Shown: piece by piece, positions 43,862-55,206 of the stretch
Layout: every line of letters starts with the position of its first letter
How positions within the stretch are numbered: the first letter of the stretch is position 1
DNA from: Burkholderiaceae bacterium
GTDB lineage: Bacteria > Pseudomonadota > Gammaproteobacteria > Burkholderiales > Burkholderiaceae_E
DNA length: 64,000 bases
Assembly: GCA_016710525.1 (NCBI GenBank)
Contig: JADJVQ010000043.1
Location: forward strand, 1-64,000
Direction of reading: 5' to 3'
Made by a program: the position numbers and the translations under genes
The notes under the pieces: generated by a model
Told to the model about the DNA's origin: nothing
The model's database searches: none
What the model saw: the letters and a program-made list of their open reading frames with translations, nothing else

Positions 43862-44790
43862 ATGGCAATGGACCTCAGGCAGCTCGAGTATTTCGTGCAG
43901 GTGGCCGACCACGGCAGTTTCACCCGTGCGTCGGCCTACCTGCGGATCGCCCAGCCGGCGCTCAGCCGTCAGGTCCGCTCGCTGGAAATCGAGCTGCGCC
44001 AGTCGCTGATGAAACGCAACGGGCGGGGCGTGACCCTGACCGAATCCGGCCAGCGGCTGCTGGCGCATGCACGCGGCATCCTGCAGCAGGTCGAACGCGC
44101 CCGGCTCGATCTGGCCGACCCCCTGGGCGCCACCGGGGGGCGGCTCGCGATCGCCCTGCCGCCCAGCGTGAGCCGTACCCTCACCGGGCCCCTGGTCGCG
44201 GCCTTTCGCGAACAGCTGCCGCGCGCCACGCTCAGTGTGGTCGAAGGCCTGTCGGCCTATGCGCTGGAGTGGCTGGCGATCGGCCGGGTCGACTGCGCGG
44301 TGGTCTACAACGTGACGCCCTCGCCCGCCGTCGACCTGGTGCCGGTGCTGGATGAACCGCTGTTCCTGGTGTCGGCGCGCGGGCGCCGCCAGCCGCTGGC
44401 GGGCCCGGTGCTGACGCTGGCCGAACTGGCCGAGCAGCCGCTGGTCATCCCCAGCCGCCCGCATTCGCTGCGCATGCTGGTCGAGTCGGCACTGGCCGCC
44501 AGCGCGCGGCGCGCCCGTGTCGCGCTGGAGATCGAAAGCGTGCCGGCGATGCTCGACCTGGTGCAGCAGGGCGGCGTGCACGCGGTGCTCGCGCGCAACG
44601 CCATCCGCACCAGCGGCCACGAGAACGCCTTCCAGCTGCGCCCGATCGGCGAGCCCGCGCTCACCGCCACGCTGTGGATCGCGACGTCGGCGCAGCGCCC
44701 GCGCGGCCCGCTGATCGAACAGGCCACGCAGCTGGTGCGCGAACAGCTGCTGGCAGCTTGGTCAGTCGAACCGGCCCCTGGTCCTGCGGG
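43862..44790 (+). CDS. LysR-family regulator of the pmd operon
   Basis: LysR N-terminus LRQLEYFVQVADHGSFTRAS with AQPALSRQVRSLEIELRQ as the recognition helix, then an effector domain with WLAIGRVDCAVVYNV and LVQQGGVHAVLARNA. About 305 residues are reliable. The reading frame then runs into the C-only tract and continues as a meaningless proline/arginine run to 45892, so the real stop is lost or hidden. The ATG at 43868 is an equally possible start. Divergent position and operator suggest that it activates pmd genes in response to protocatechuate or a pathway intermediate. Confidence 0.87.
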
Positions 44791-44795
44791 CCCGC

Positions 44796-45160
<365 letters not shown>

Positions 45161-45163
45161 CCC

Positions 45164-45839
45164 ACTCGCGATCTCGCCCAGCGGCTTCTTGATGCCACCG
45201 TGCACCGGAACCCGGCAATCGGGCTTCGGATATCCCGCGACGAGCAGGATCGTCGGCTTCTCGGACGGCGGCCGCGCACAGATGTCGTTCAGGAACCCCA
45301 TCGGGCTGGGCGTGTGCGTGAGCGTGGCCAGCCCCGCGTGATGCAAGGCGGCGATCAGGAAGCCGGTGGCGATGCCCACCGACTCGGGCACGTAGTAGTG
45401 GCTGAATCGCTGGCCGTCGGGCCGCACTCCGTACTTCTGCGCAAAGATCGCGATCAGCACCGGCGCCTCTTCGAGAAAGGGCTTGTCGGGATCGGTGCCC
45501 AGCGGGGCCAGGGCGTCGAGCCATTCCTGAGGCGCGCGACCGGCATAGAACTCGCGCTCCTCGGCCTCGGCCGCTTCGCGGATGCGGCGTTTGCGGACCG
45601 GGTCGGCAATCACCGCGAAATGCCAGGGCTGCTGGTTGGCGCCCGAGGGTGCGGTGCCGGCGGCCATCAGGCAGTGCTCGATCACCTCGCGGGGCACGGC
45701 CCGTGCCTCGAAATCGCGCACCGAGCGGCGGCGCGCGATCTCGCGGTGAAACTGCTGCGCGCGCGCCGACATCTCGGCCTGGGGATATTCGCGGTACGCC
45801 GGCAGGGGCTCGAGCACGCAGGCGGGCGAACGGGAGTCA

Positions 45840-45847
<8 letters not shown>
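45164..45847 (-). CDS. Nitroreductase-family protein, 3' end lost
   Basis: About 228 reliable residues. Family motifs are EIARRRSVRDFEARAVPREV, then APSGANQQPWHFAVIADPVR for FMN binding, ESVGIATGFLIAALHHAGLA, and GYPKPDCRVP near the end. The subgroup resembles the BluB/iodotyrosine-deiodinase-like nitroreductases. The C-terminal few residues (after KKPLGEIAS) run into the GC-only tract; the apparent extension to 44762 is a glycine/arginine artefact. The ATG at 45847 overlaps the fumarase stop, suggesting operonic coupling. Confidence 0.84.
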
Positions 45848-47489
<1,642 letters not shown>

Positions 47490-47561
47490 GATGGCTTCCA
47501 CGTGGGAACGGACTCAGTGTATCGGGATCGGGATCGGGCGGGATCGGGCCGGCTCGCGCGG

Positions 47562-48158
47562 CTATCTCAGCTTGATGTCGACCCGCCGATTGCCCGGTTC
47601 GGCCACTTCGTCGGCGGTCGGGATCAGGGGCTCGCGCTCGCCGCGGCCCACGACCGAGATCAGTTCGCGGGCGACCCCGGCCCGGACCAGCAGTTCGCTG
47701 ACCGCCTGGGCCCGGGCGAGCGACAGCTTGTCGTTCGCCTCCTGCGTGCCGACCCGGTCGGTGTGTCCGGTCACGATCAGTTCCACCGCCGGCAGCCGCG
47801 GCAGCAGGGCCAGCGCCTCGGCCAGGACGGGCAGGGAGTCGGGCGTGAGCTGTTCGCTGCTGGCCTGGAAGCGCACCACGAAGGTCCGCGGTCGGGCGGG
47901 CTGGGCCAGGGTCAGGTCGCCGTATGCCTCGTCGACCCTTTGACGGTCGGTGACCCCGGTGTCGATCCGGCCGCCGCGGATGTCGGCCTGCGCATAGGGC
48001 TGCGCGAGGCGAACCGACGTGCCCGAGGCCAGCGCCTGGATCGCCACCGCGCCAGCCTGGCCGTCCGGGCCCGGCAGCAGGATGATGCGATCGGACAGCT
48101 GCGCGCACCCCGTCATGGCCGCCAGCCCCGCCATGACCAGCCCTCGCCGCACGGTCAT
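47562..48158 (-). CDS. OmpA-like lipoprotein
   Basis: A 198-residue protein with a lipoprotein leader (RRGLVMAGLAAMTGCAQ) and a C-terminal OmpA-like peptidoglycan-binding domain (LIVTGHTDRVGTQEANDKLS, LVRAGVARELISVVGRGE, ending NRRVDIKLR). It anchors the envelope to peptidoglycan. Its start overlaps the FecR-domain gene stop by four bases, so the two are one unit. Confidence 0.86.
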   Translation of the reverse strand: MTVRRGLVMAGLAAMTGCAQLSDRIILLPGPDGQAGAVAIQALASGTSVRLAQPYAQADIRGGRIDTGVTDRQRVDEAYGDLTLAQPARPRTFVVRFQASSEQLTPDSLPVLAEALALLPRLPAVELIVTGHTDRVGTQEANDKLSLARAQAVSELLVRAGVARELISVVGRGEREPLIPTADEVAEPGNRRVDIKLR

Positions 48159-48628
48159 TGCCCTGCCCCCCGGGTGTCGATGATGAATTCGGTGCCCCGC
48201 ACACCGAGCACCATCGTGGGCGTGCGGAATCGAACCGACTCGGGCGCGCGCCGCGCGAGCAGGCCGCTCACGACCCTGATCGCCCCCTTGAAGACGGTGG
48301 CCAACAGTCCACCTTCCTGGCGGGTGGGATCGAACGCGAACTCGTCGATCGAGAGCACGGTGTCAGGCCCCATGGCCAGCAAGGTGTCGTCAGCCAGCGT
48401 GAGGCCGGCCCGGCTGCGGGGTCCGGTGACGATTCGGTCGCCAGGCAGCACGAGCGCACCGACTGCGACCGGGTGGCTGACGTCGCCGCGGACCAGCACG
48501 ACCGAGCCGACCACGTGCTTGACGCGGCCCGCCGCAGGCTGCTCGGCTGCCGGCGGATCGGCCGCCTGCGCCGCCGCGCCGGCGAGCATCGCGCACCAGA
48601 AGACCAGCGTTGCGACGAATGGGTTCAT
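48155..48628 (-). CDS. Exported FecR-domain protein
   Basis: A 157-residue protein with a signal peptide (MNPFVATLVFWCAMLAGAAA) and a FecR-type domain (RVKHVVGSVVLVRGDVSHPV, RIVTGPRSRAGLTLADDTLL, MVLGVRGTEFIIDT). Unlike FecR itself it has no N-terminal cytoplasmic tail, so it is probably a periplasmic beta-sheet module working with the overlapping OmpA-like lipoprotein, not a sigma-factor regulator. Confidence 0.84.
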   Translation of the reverse strand: MNPFVATLVFWCAMLAGAAAQAADPPAAEQPAAGRVKHVVGSVVLVRGDVSHPVAVGALVLPGDRIVTGPRSRAGLTLADDTLLAMGPDTVLSIDEFAFDPTRQEGGLLATVFKGAIRVVSGLLARRAPESVRFRTPTMVLGVRGTEFIIDTRGAGQ

Positions 48629-48821
48629 GAGAGACGGGGCGGCACGACGGGGGAGCCGGACGACGATGTCCGCTCCCGCCCGGTCCGCAGAGCAGGCAGG
48701 GTTGTTGAAGACACGACTCTATCCCAAGCGGCCCGCGACGCCTTGCCGGAAGTCCGCGTTGCCGGCACGAGCGTGCCGCGAATGGCACACTGCGGGACTG
48801 CCTCGCCCGAGACCCCGACCC

Positions 48822-50090
48822 ATGAAGTTCATCCACGCCGCCGACCTGCACATCGACAGCCCCCTGAAGGGCCTGGACGAGTACGCGGGCGCTCCGCTGG
48901 AGCGGCTGCGCGGCGCCACCCGGCAGGCATTCCTGGGGCTGGTGGCGGCAGCCATCGAACGGCGCGTCGACCTGGTCGTGCTGGCCGGCGACATCTTCGA
49001 TGGCAACTGGCAGGACTTCCGGACCGGCCTGTTCTTTCGTGAGCAGCTCGTTCATCTGACGCGGGCCGGCGTGCGGGTCTTCATCGCCAAAGGCAACCAT
49101 GATGCCGAGAGCCTGATCACCCGCCAGCTGCCCGCGGTCCAGGGCGTGCATCTGTTCAGCTCGCGCAGCTGCGAGACGATCCGCCTCGATGACCTCGGCG
49201 TGGCGCTGCATGGCCGCAGCTTTCCGCAACGTGCCGTCAACGAAGACTTCGTGGCCGGCTACAACCCGCCGGTGGCGGGACTGTTCAACATCGGCGTGCT
49301 GCACACCAGCCTGACCGGCAGCCCCGATCACGATCCCTATGCACCGACCAGCGTGGCGGCGCTGTCAGCCTGCGGCTACGACTACTTCGCGCTCGGCCAC
49401 ATCCACGCCCGGCAGGTCGTGCAGGAGGCCGATCCGCGCATCGTCTTTCCGGGCAACCTGCAGGGGCGCCATGCCAAGGAGGTCGGCGCCAAGGGCTGCG
49501 AACTGGTCACGGTGACGGGCGGGCGCATCGAATCGGCCGAGACACTGGCCTTCGACGTGGTCCGCTGGCACCAGATCCGGCTGGACGTCGCGGCGCTGGC
49601 GACGATCGACGCACTGGCCGCAGCGTGCAGCCGCGAGTTCGCGCAACTGGCCGCCGACGACGGCGAACGCCTGCACGCTGTGCGGGTCACCCTGCACGGC
49701 GAGACCGCACTGCATCGGCTGGAGGCCGAGCAGCCCGGCACGCTGCGCGCCGCCGTCCAGGCCGGCGCCCAGGATGTCGGCACGGCCGATGTCTGGATCG
49801 AGCAGGTGCCGCTCGAGCTGCGCTCGCCGCTGGACCGGCGCGAGGCCGCCCAGCGCGACGACGCCTACGGCGAGGTGGTCCGGCTGGTCGACGAACTTGC
49901 CGCCGACACCCAGGCTCTGCGCGGCTTCGTCGACGAGCACGTGGGCGACATTGCCCGGCTGCCCGCCGACCTGGCCGACGCCGCGCTCGCCGCCCTGCCC
50001 GCGGCCGCCCTGCGCCAGGCGCTGGTCGATGCCGAGGCCAGCGTGCTGGCGCTGCTCGGCGAGACCGGCGCGACCCGGGCCGACCCATGA
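48822..50090 (+). CDS. YhaO/SbcD-like DNA repair exonuclease
   Basis: A 422-residue calcineurin-like phosphoesterase. The metal motifs are HAADLHID (Asp8, His10), VLAGDIFDGNW, IAKGNHDAES, NIGVLHTSL and FALGHIHARQVV, as in SbcD and Mre11. The C-terminal 150 residues are the helical capping/partner region. It probably acts with the overlapping YhaN-like ATPase as a two-subunit nuclease on DNA ends. The ATG at 48822 fits the family start. Confidence 0.89.
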   Translation: MKFIHAADLHIDSPLKGLDEYAGAPLERLRGATRQAFLGLVAAAIERRVDLVVLAGDIFDGNWQDFRTGLFFREQLVHLTRAGVRVFIAKGNHDAESLITRQLPAVQGVHLFSSRSCETIRLDDLGVALHGRSFPQRAVNEDFVAGYNPPVAGLFNIGVLHTSLTGSPDHDPYAPTSVAALSACGYDYFALGHIHARQVVQEADPRIVFPGNLQGRHAKEVGAKGCELVTVTGGRIESAETLAFDVVRWHQIRLDVAALATIDALAAACSREFAQLAADDGERLHAVRVTLHGETALHRLEAEQPGTLRAAVQAGAQDVGTADVWIEQVPLELRSPLDRREAAQRDDAYGEVVRLVDELAADTQALRGFVDEHVGDIARLPADLADAALAALPAAALRQALVDAEASVLALLGETGATRADP

Positions 50091-53000
50091 GGCTGCTGCG
50101 GCTGCACCTGCAGGCCTTCGGGCCGTTCACGGGACGCATCCTCGACCTGGCCCGGGGCGGCGCCCGCCTGGCACTGATCTACGGCCCCAATGAAGCCGGC
50201 AAGTCGGCCACCCTGCGGGCCATCGGCGATCTGCGCTTCGGCGTGCCGCAGCTCAGCGCGGACAATTTTCGCCACGCCCATCCCGACATGCGCATCGCCG
50301 GCGTGTTCGCCGATCCCTCGGGCGCAGAGATCGGCCTGGTTCGACGCAAGGGTCGCGGCCAGACCCTGCTGCGCCGCCCGATCGGGCACCTGGACCAGGA
50401 AGGCGGCGACGACGAGCCGATATCGCCCGAACTCGAGGCGGCACTGACCGGCGGGTTGTCGCGCGACGAGTACGACACGATGTTCAGCCTCGACCACCAG
50501 CGCCTGCGCAAAGGCGGCGAAGCGCTGCTCGAGGGCGAAGGCGAGACCGGCGCGGCCCTGTTCGAGGCGAGTTCGGGCGTGCGCAGCGTGCGGGCGATCC
50601 TCGAACGGCTCGATGCCTCGGCCCGCCAGTTCTACCTGCCCGGCACGCGCGCGAAAAGCGGGCGCATCAACGAGGCCCTGCGCGCCCACGACGACGCGCT
50701 CGAGGCCTATCGCAAGGCACTGGTGCGCCCGGCGCAATGGGCCGACCTGGCCCGGCGCCACGAGGCCGCGCTGCTGGCGCTCGAGACGCTCGAAGGCCAG
50801 GCGCGACAGCACCAGCAGCAGCGGCTGCTGATCGGCGAGCTGCGGGCGGTCGCACCGATGCTGCGCGTGCTCGACCAGGCGCAGCTGGTGCGGGTGGCGC
50901 TGGCCGACGCGCCGGTGCTGCCGGCCGATGCGCCCCTGCGCAGGGCGGCCGCGCAGGCTGGCCTGGCGAGCGCGCGCCAGGATGCCGAGCGGGCCCAGGC
51001 CGACAGTCAGGCCGCGCAGGCACGGCTCGCCCGGCTGAGCGAGGACTCGGCCGTGCTGGCGCAAGCGTCGGCGATCGAGCGCCTGAATGCTCAGGCCGGC
51101 GACCTCGACGAACATCTGGCCGGCCTGTCGGATGCGACGACGCTGGTCGAGCAATGGCGGCGCCAGGGGCAGGCACTGGCGGCACGCATCGATGCCACAC
51201 TGCCCGTGACCGAACTGGTCGCCCTGACCCCCTCGCCTTCGACGCGCGCGGTCATCGAGGAGCGCCTGCGCGCCCTGGAAGCGGCCGAGCAGGCGATGGC
51301 ATCGCATCAGGCCGCCCTGGCCCAGCTGGCCGACGAAGAAGCGAGATCGGCGCCCGCGCAGACGCCGCAGGCCGGCGCGGCGCCCGACGACGCAGCCCCA
51401 GTTGCCCCAGCTGCCACAGCGCCGCCCCGCGCCAGCGCCGATCCGTCCGGAGCGCCAGCCACCGCCGACCCGCTGGCCGGCGTGCGGGCGGCGCTGCGCA
51501 GCGCCCGGACCGAAGTGACCCGTCACGAATCGCTGCTGAACCAGCTGGCCGCCTGGCCGACCGACATCGCGGCCGCCGAGCAGACACTGGCGCAGTCCCT
51601 GACGATGCTGGGCGTGCGGGCGGCCGACGAGCTGCGCTCGGTGAAGCCGCTGCTGGATGCCGACATCGACACGATGCTCAGCCAGCGCGACCGGATCGCC
51701 AGCCAGAGCCAGTCGCTGACCCAACGGATCGGCGAGATCGACGGCGCACTGGCACAGGAAACCCTGCGCCACCAGGAGCTGCTCGGCGAAGGCGTCGTGC
51801 CCACCGCGGACGACCTGGCCCGGGCGCGCAGCCATCGCGACCGCCTCTGGACGATGCTGAGGCCTCAGCCCGGCGGTGCGGTGCCGACCGGCCCCGACAT
51901 CGCCACCTTGTCCGATGCCTTCGAAGCGGCCGTGCGCAACGCCGATCGGCTGGCCGATGAACTGGCCCGCGATACCCGGCGTGCCGCGCGCCTGCAGGGC
52001 GTGGTGCGCGACATCGGCAAGCTCACCGACGACCGGGCCGTGCTGGTGTCCCAGCTCGAGCAGCTGGAGCATGAAGCGCAGGCGCTGCAGGCACGCTGGA
52101 CGACGCGCCTGCACGAGTCCCAGCTGCCGCCGTGCGCACCCGAAGCGCTGCGCGAATGGCAGGCGCGACTGGCCGGCGCGCGTGCCGCCGCGCAGGCCGT
52201 CACGGTGCTGCGCGAGAGCCACGACCGCGCCACCGGGCTGGCCCAGAGCCTGGCCCGGTCGCTGGCCTCGGCCATCGCCGCCACGGGGCAGGCAGGCCTG
52301 CCGGCCGGCGCATCGGTCCTGGCACTGGCCGGGCGCGCCGACGAGATCGAACAGGAACTCGCCAGCCTCGAAAACCGCCAGGCCAGCGCCACCGGCGAAC
52401 TGCGCCAGCGCAGTCGCGAACGGGCCCGCATGCAGGCCCGCCAGGCCGAACTGGTGCCGGCCCTGCGGCGCGCCCGGACGGCCTTGGACGAGACGCTCGC
52501 ACCGCTGCGCCTGCCCGCCGGCACGAGCGCGGCGGTGGCGCGGGCCCGTCTGGGTGAATTCGAGCGGCTGGCCTCGATCCAGGACAACCTGGCCGGTGCC
52601 GAACTGCGGCAGAGCACGGCCCGGCACTCGCTGCAGCGCCTGGCCGAACGGATCGCGGCGGTCCTGGCGGCCGTCGCCGAGACATCCGACCCGGCCGTTC
52701 GGGACGCCGTCGCCGGCCGGCCGGGCCCGGCCCTGCGCCTGAGCATCGACGCCCTGGCCGCGCGGCTGGCCCAGGCGCGCCGGATCCATGGCGAGCGGCT
52801 GCTGGCCATGCAGGCCATCGAACAGGCCCAGGCCAGCCTGAGCGAGCAGCAGCGGGTGGGCGCCTCGCACGAAGCCAGCCTGGCCATGATGTGCGCGGCC
52901 GCCGGGGTTGCCTCGCCCGAGCATCTGCCCCAGGCCGAGGACGACTCCGCCCGGCGGCGTGCGGCGCAGGAAGGCTTCGATCACGCCGCCAGCCTGCTCG

Positions 53001-53725
53001 CGCAGGCCGCGCACCGCTCGGTCGACGAGCTGCGTGTCCTGCTGCGCGACCGCGACCCCCTGGCACTGGATGCCGACGAATCGCAGCTGGCGCGCGAATG
53101 GGAGACGCTCGAGCTGCAGCTGAAGGCTGCTCGCGCCGAGGAGGCGAGCACCCGCCAGGCGCTGGCCGCCATCGACAGCGCCGATGCGGCCGCCGCCGCG
53201 CGGGAATCGATGGAGCGGGCCGGCGCCGCGGTGCGGGCCAGCATGGACCCGTGGATCCGGTCGCGGCTGGCCCATGCGCTGCTGGCCGAGGCAACCCGGC
53301 GCTTTCGCGATCGCGCGCAGGGCCCGATGCTGGCGGCGGCCTCGCGCGGATTCGAGCGCATGACCGGCGGTGAATTCGTGCGGCTGATCAGCGACGACAG
53401 CGACGATCGCCCGGTGCTGATCGCCGTGCGCCAGGATGGCAGCCGGGTCGGCACGGCCGGCTTGAGCGAAGGCACCCGGGATCAGCTGTTCCTGGCCCTG
53501 CGACTGGCCGCGCTGACCATCCGGGGCCAGGCGGCCACGGTACTGCCGCTGGTGCTGGACGACGTGCTGATGACATCGGACGACCGCCGGGCCACGCTGA
53601 TGCTGCAGGCGCTGGCCGATCACGCGCAAGGCGGCCAGGTGATCGTGTTCACCCATCATCGGCACCTGCTGGAATTGGCGTGCGGGGTGCTGGACGACTC
53701 GGTACTGGCCACGATCACCCTGTGA
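50087..53725 (+). CDS. YhaN/SbcC-like AAA ATPase with long coiled coil
   Basis: A 1212-residue SMC-like ATPase. Walker A is GPNEAGKSATLRAI (residues 33-40), ABC signature GLSEGTRDQLFLALRLA near residue 1120 and Walker B VLPLVLDDVLMTSDDR near 1165, with HHRHLLELA after it. The middle 800 residues are alanine/glutamine-rich coiled coil with a Pro/Ala linker near 420-445. It overlaps the nuclease gene by four bases (ATGA). This is the Gram-negative YhaON arrangement; its role in double-strand break processing is inferred from SbcCD/Rad50. Confidence 0.9.
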   Translation: MRLLRLHLQAFGPFTGRILDLARGGARLALIYGPNEAGKSATLRAIGDLRFGVPQLSADNFRHAHPDMRIAGVFADPSGAEIGLVRRKGRGQTLLRRPIGHLDQEGGDDEPISPELEAALTGGLSRDEYDTMFSLDHQRLRKGGEALLEGEGETGAALFEASSGVRSVRAILERLDASARQFYLPGTRAKSGRINEALRAHDDALEAYRKALVRPAQWADLARRHEAALLALETLEGQARQHQQQRLLIGELRAVAPMLRVLDQAQLVRVALADAPVLPADAPLRRAAAQAGLASARQDAERAQADSQAAQARLARLSEDSAVLAQASAIERLNAQAGDLDEHLAGLSDATTLVEQWRRQGQALAARIDATLPVTELVALTPSPSTRAVIEERLRALEAAEQAMASHQAALAQLADEEARSAPAQTPQAGAAPDDAAPVAPAATAPPRASADPSGAPATADPLAGVRAALRSARTEVTRHESLLNQLAAWPTDIAAAEQTLAQSLTMLGVRAADELRSVKPLLDADIDTMLSQRDRIASQSQSLTQRIGEIDGALAQETLRHQELLGEGVVPTADDLARARSHRDRLWTMLRPQPGGAVPTGPDIATLSDAFEAAVRNADRLADELARDTRRAARLQGVVRDIGKLTDDRAVLVSQLEQLEHEAQALQARWTTRLHESQLPPCAPEALREWQARLAGARAAAQAVTVLRESHDRATGLAQSLARSLASAIAATGQAGLPAGASVLALAGRADEIEQELASLENRQASATGELRQRSRERARMQARQAELVPALRRARTALDETLAPLRLPAGTSAAVARARLGEFERLASIQDNLAGAELRQSTARHSLQRLAERIAAVLAAVAETSDPAVRDAVAGRPGPALRLSIDALAARLAQARRIHGERLLAMQAIEQAQASLSEQQRVGASHEASLAMMCAAAGVASPEHLPQAEDDSARRRAAQEGFDHAASLLAQAAHRSVDELRVLLRDRDPLALDADESQLAREWETLELQLKAARAEEASTRQALAAIDSADAAAAARESMERAGAAVRASMDPWIRSRLAHALLAEATRRFRDRAQGPMLAAASRGFERMTGGEFVRLISDDSDDRPVLIAVRQDGSRVGTAGLSEGTRDQLFLALRLAALTIRGQAATVLPLVLDDVLMTSDDRRATLMLQALADHAQGGQVIVFTHHRHLLELACGVLDDSVLATITL

Positions 53726-53811
53726 TCAGTGTCCCGGGAGCGCACCGGCGAGTCCCATTAGAATGAACCGCCGAGCGCGAACTCCCGCAGCGCCATCTCC
53801 GCGCTGTGTTC

Positions 53812-55206
53812 ATGCCTTTTTCCGAAAGTGATGCCGTGAGCCACGATTACGACCTGATCACCCTGGGCGCGGGCTCCGGCGGCGTCGCCGCCTCGCGCCG
53901 GGCCGCGGCGCACGGCGCCCGTGTGCTGATCGCCGAAAACAATCGCGTCGGGGGCACCTGCGTCATCCGCGGCTGCGTCCCGAAAAAGCTGATGATGTAT
54001 GCGGCCGGCTTCAGCCAGGCCCTGGAAGAGGCACGGGGTTTCGGCTGGACCGGAGTCTCGGGCCGCTTCGAGATGGCCCGATGGGCCGACGCCAAGGCCG
54101 CCGAAATCGATCGCCTCGAGGGCATCTATCGCTCGCTGATCGACAGCGCCGGCGTGACGCTGGTGATGGGCCGTGCCCGTCTGGCCGGTCCCGGTGAAGT
54201 CGAGATCGACGGGCGGCGCTATCGCGCCCCGCGCGTGCTGATCGCCACGGGCGGCATGCCGGCCCGCGACGCCATGCCAGGACTCGACCAGGCGATGACC
54301 TCCAACGAGGTGCTCGACCTGCGCGAGCTGCCCGCGTCGGTGCTGGTGGTCGGCGGGGGCTACATCGCGGTCGAGTTCGCCAGCATCCTGGCCGGCCTGG
54401 GGTCGCGGGTGACGCTGGCCTACCGGGCCGAACTGCCCCTGCGCGGCTTCGACATCGACCTGCGCCGTCGCCTGGCCGCAAGCCTCGCCGAGCGGGGCAT
54501 CGAACTGGCCGCCGGGGTGGAACTGAACGCACTGGAACGCGATGCCGACGGCTTTTCGCTGCGCCGCGCCGACGGCTCGGTCCTGCGCGCCGCGGCCGCG
54601 CTGAACGCCACGGGCCGGCGGCCGAATACCGCCGACCTGGGCCTGGAAGCCCTGGGCGTCGCGCTGGCCGCGGACGGCTCCGTCGTGGTCGACGCCGACA
54701 GCCGCAGTACGGCCTCCGGGATCTGGGCGATCGGCGACGTGACCAACCGGATCAACCTCACGCCCGTGGCGATTGCCGAGGGTCGCGCCTTTGCCGACCA
54801 CGAGTTCTCCGGACAGCGCCTGCGGGTCGACCATCGCACCGTGGCCAGCGCTGTCTTCGCCGACCCGCCGCTGGCCAGCATCGGACTGACCGAGGAGCAG
54901 GCCGGCTCCCTCGGCCCGGTGGCCATCTTCGAGTCCGAGTTCCGGCCGATGAAGACCGCGTTTGCCGGCGGCACCGCGCGCACCTACATGAAGCTGGTCG
55001 TCGACGGCCTGAACGACCGGGTGCTGGGCGTGCACATGCTGGGCACCGACGCCGCGGAGATCGTCCAGAGCCTGGCGGTGGCACTCACCTGCGGTGCGAC
55101 CAAGCGCGACTTCGACCGGACGATCGCGGTCCACCCGACCGCCGCCGAAGAGTTCGTGCTGATGCGCGAGCCGGTGCGCCGCACGGCCCGCGCCACCGCC
55201 CCATGA
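53812..55206 (+). CDS. gor: Glutathione-disulfide reductase
   Basis: A 464-residue pyridine-nucleotide-disulfide oxidoreductase: FAD site DLITLGAGSGGVAASRRAAA, redox disulfide GGTCVIRGCVPKK, NADP domain VLVVGGGYIAVEFASIL with arginines after it (AYRAELPLR), and the C-terminal dimer motif FDRTIAVHPTAAEE with the catalytic His/Glu. It regenerates glutathione in the cytosol. A GTG at 53836 would give a more typical 456-residue protein and is a plausible alternative start. It overlaps the next gene by four bases. Confidence 0.91.
   Translation: MPFSESDAVSHDYDLITLGAGSGGVAASRRAAAHGARVLIAENNRVGGTCVIRGCVPKKLMMYAAGFSQALEEARGFGWTGVSGRFEMARWADAKAAEIDRLEGIYRSLIDSAGVTLVMGRARLAGPGEVEIDGRRYRAPRVLIATGGMPARDAMPGLDQAMTSNEVLDLRELPASVLVVGGGYIAVEFASILAGLGSRVTLAYRAELPLRGFDIDLRRRLAASLAERGIELAAGVELNALERDADGFSLRRADGSVLRAAAALNATGRRPNTADLGLEALGVALAADGSVVVDADSRSTASGIWAIGDVTNRINLTPVAIAEGRAFADHEFSGQRLRVDHRTVASAVFADPPLASIGLTEEQAGSLGPVAIFESEFRPMKTAFAGGTARTYMKLVVDGLNDRVLGVHMLGTDAAEIVQSLAVALTCGATKRDFDRTIAVHPTAAEEFVLMREPVRRTARATAP

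Noticed and set aside
49865..53665. A 1266-codon minus-strand open frame opposite the YhaN-like gene
   Set aside because: No recognisable domain, and biased codon composition in very GC-rich DNA opens long antisense frames; the plus-strand ATPase has clear Walker motifs.
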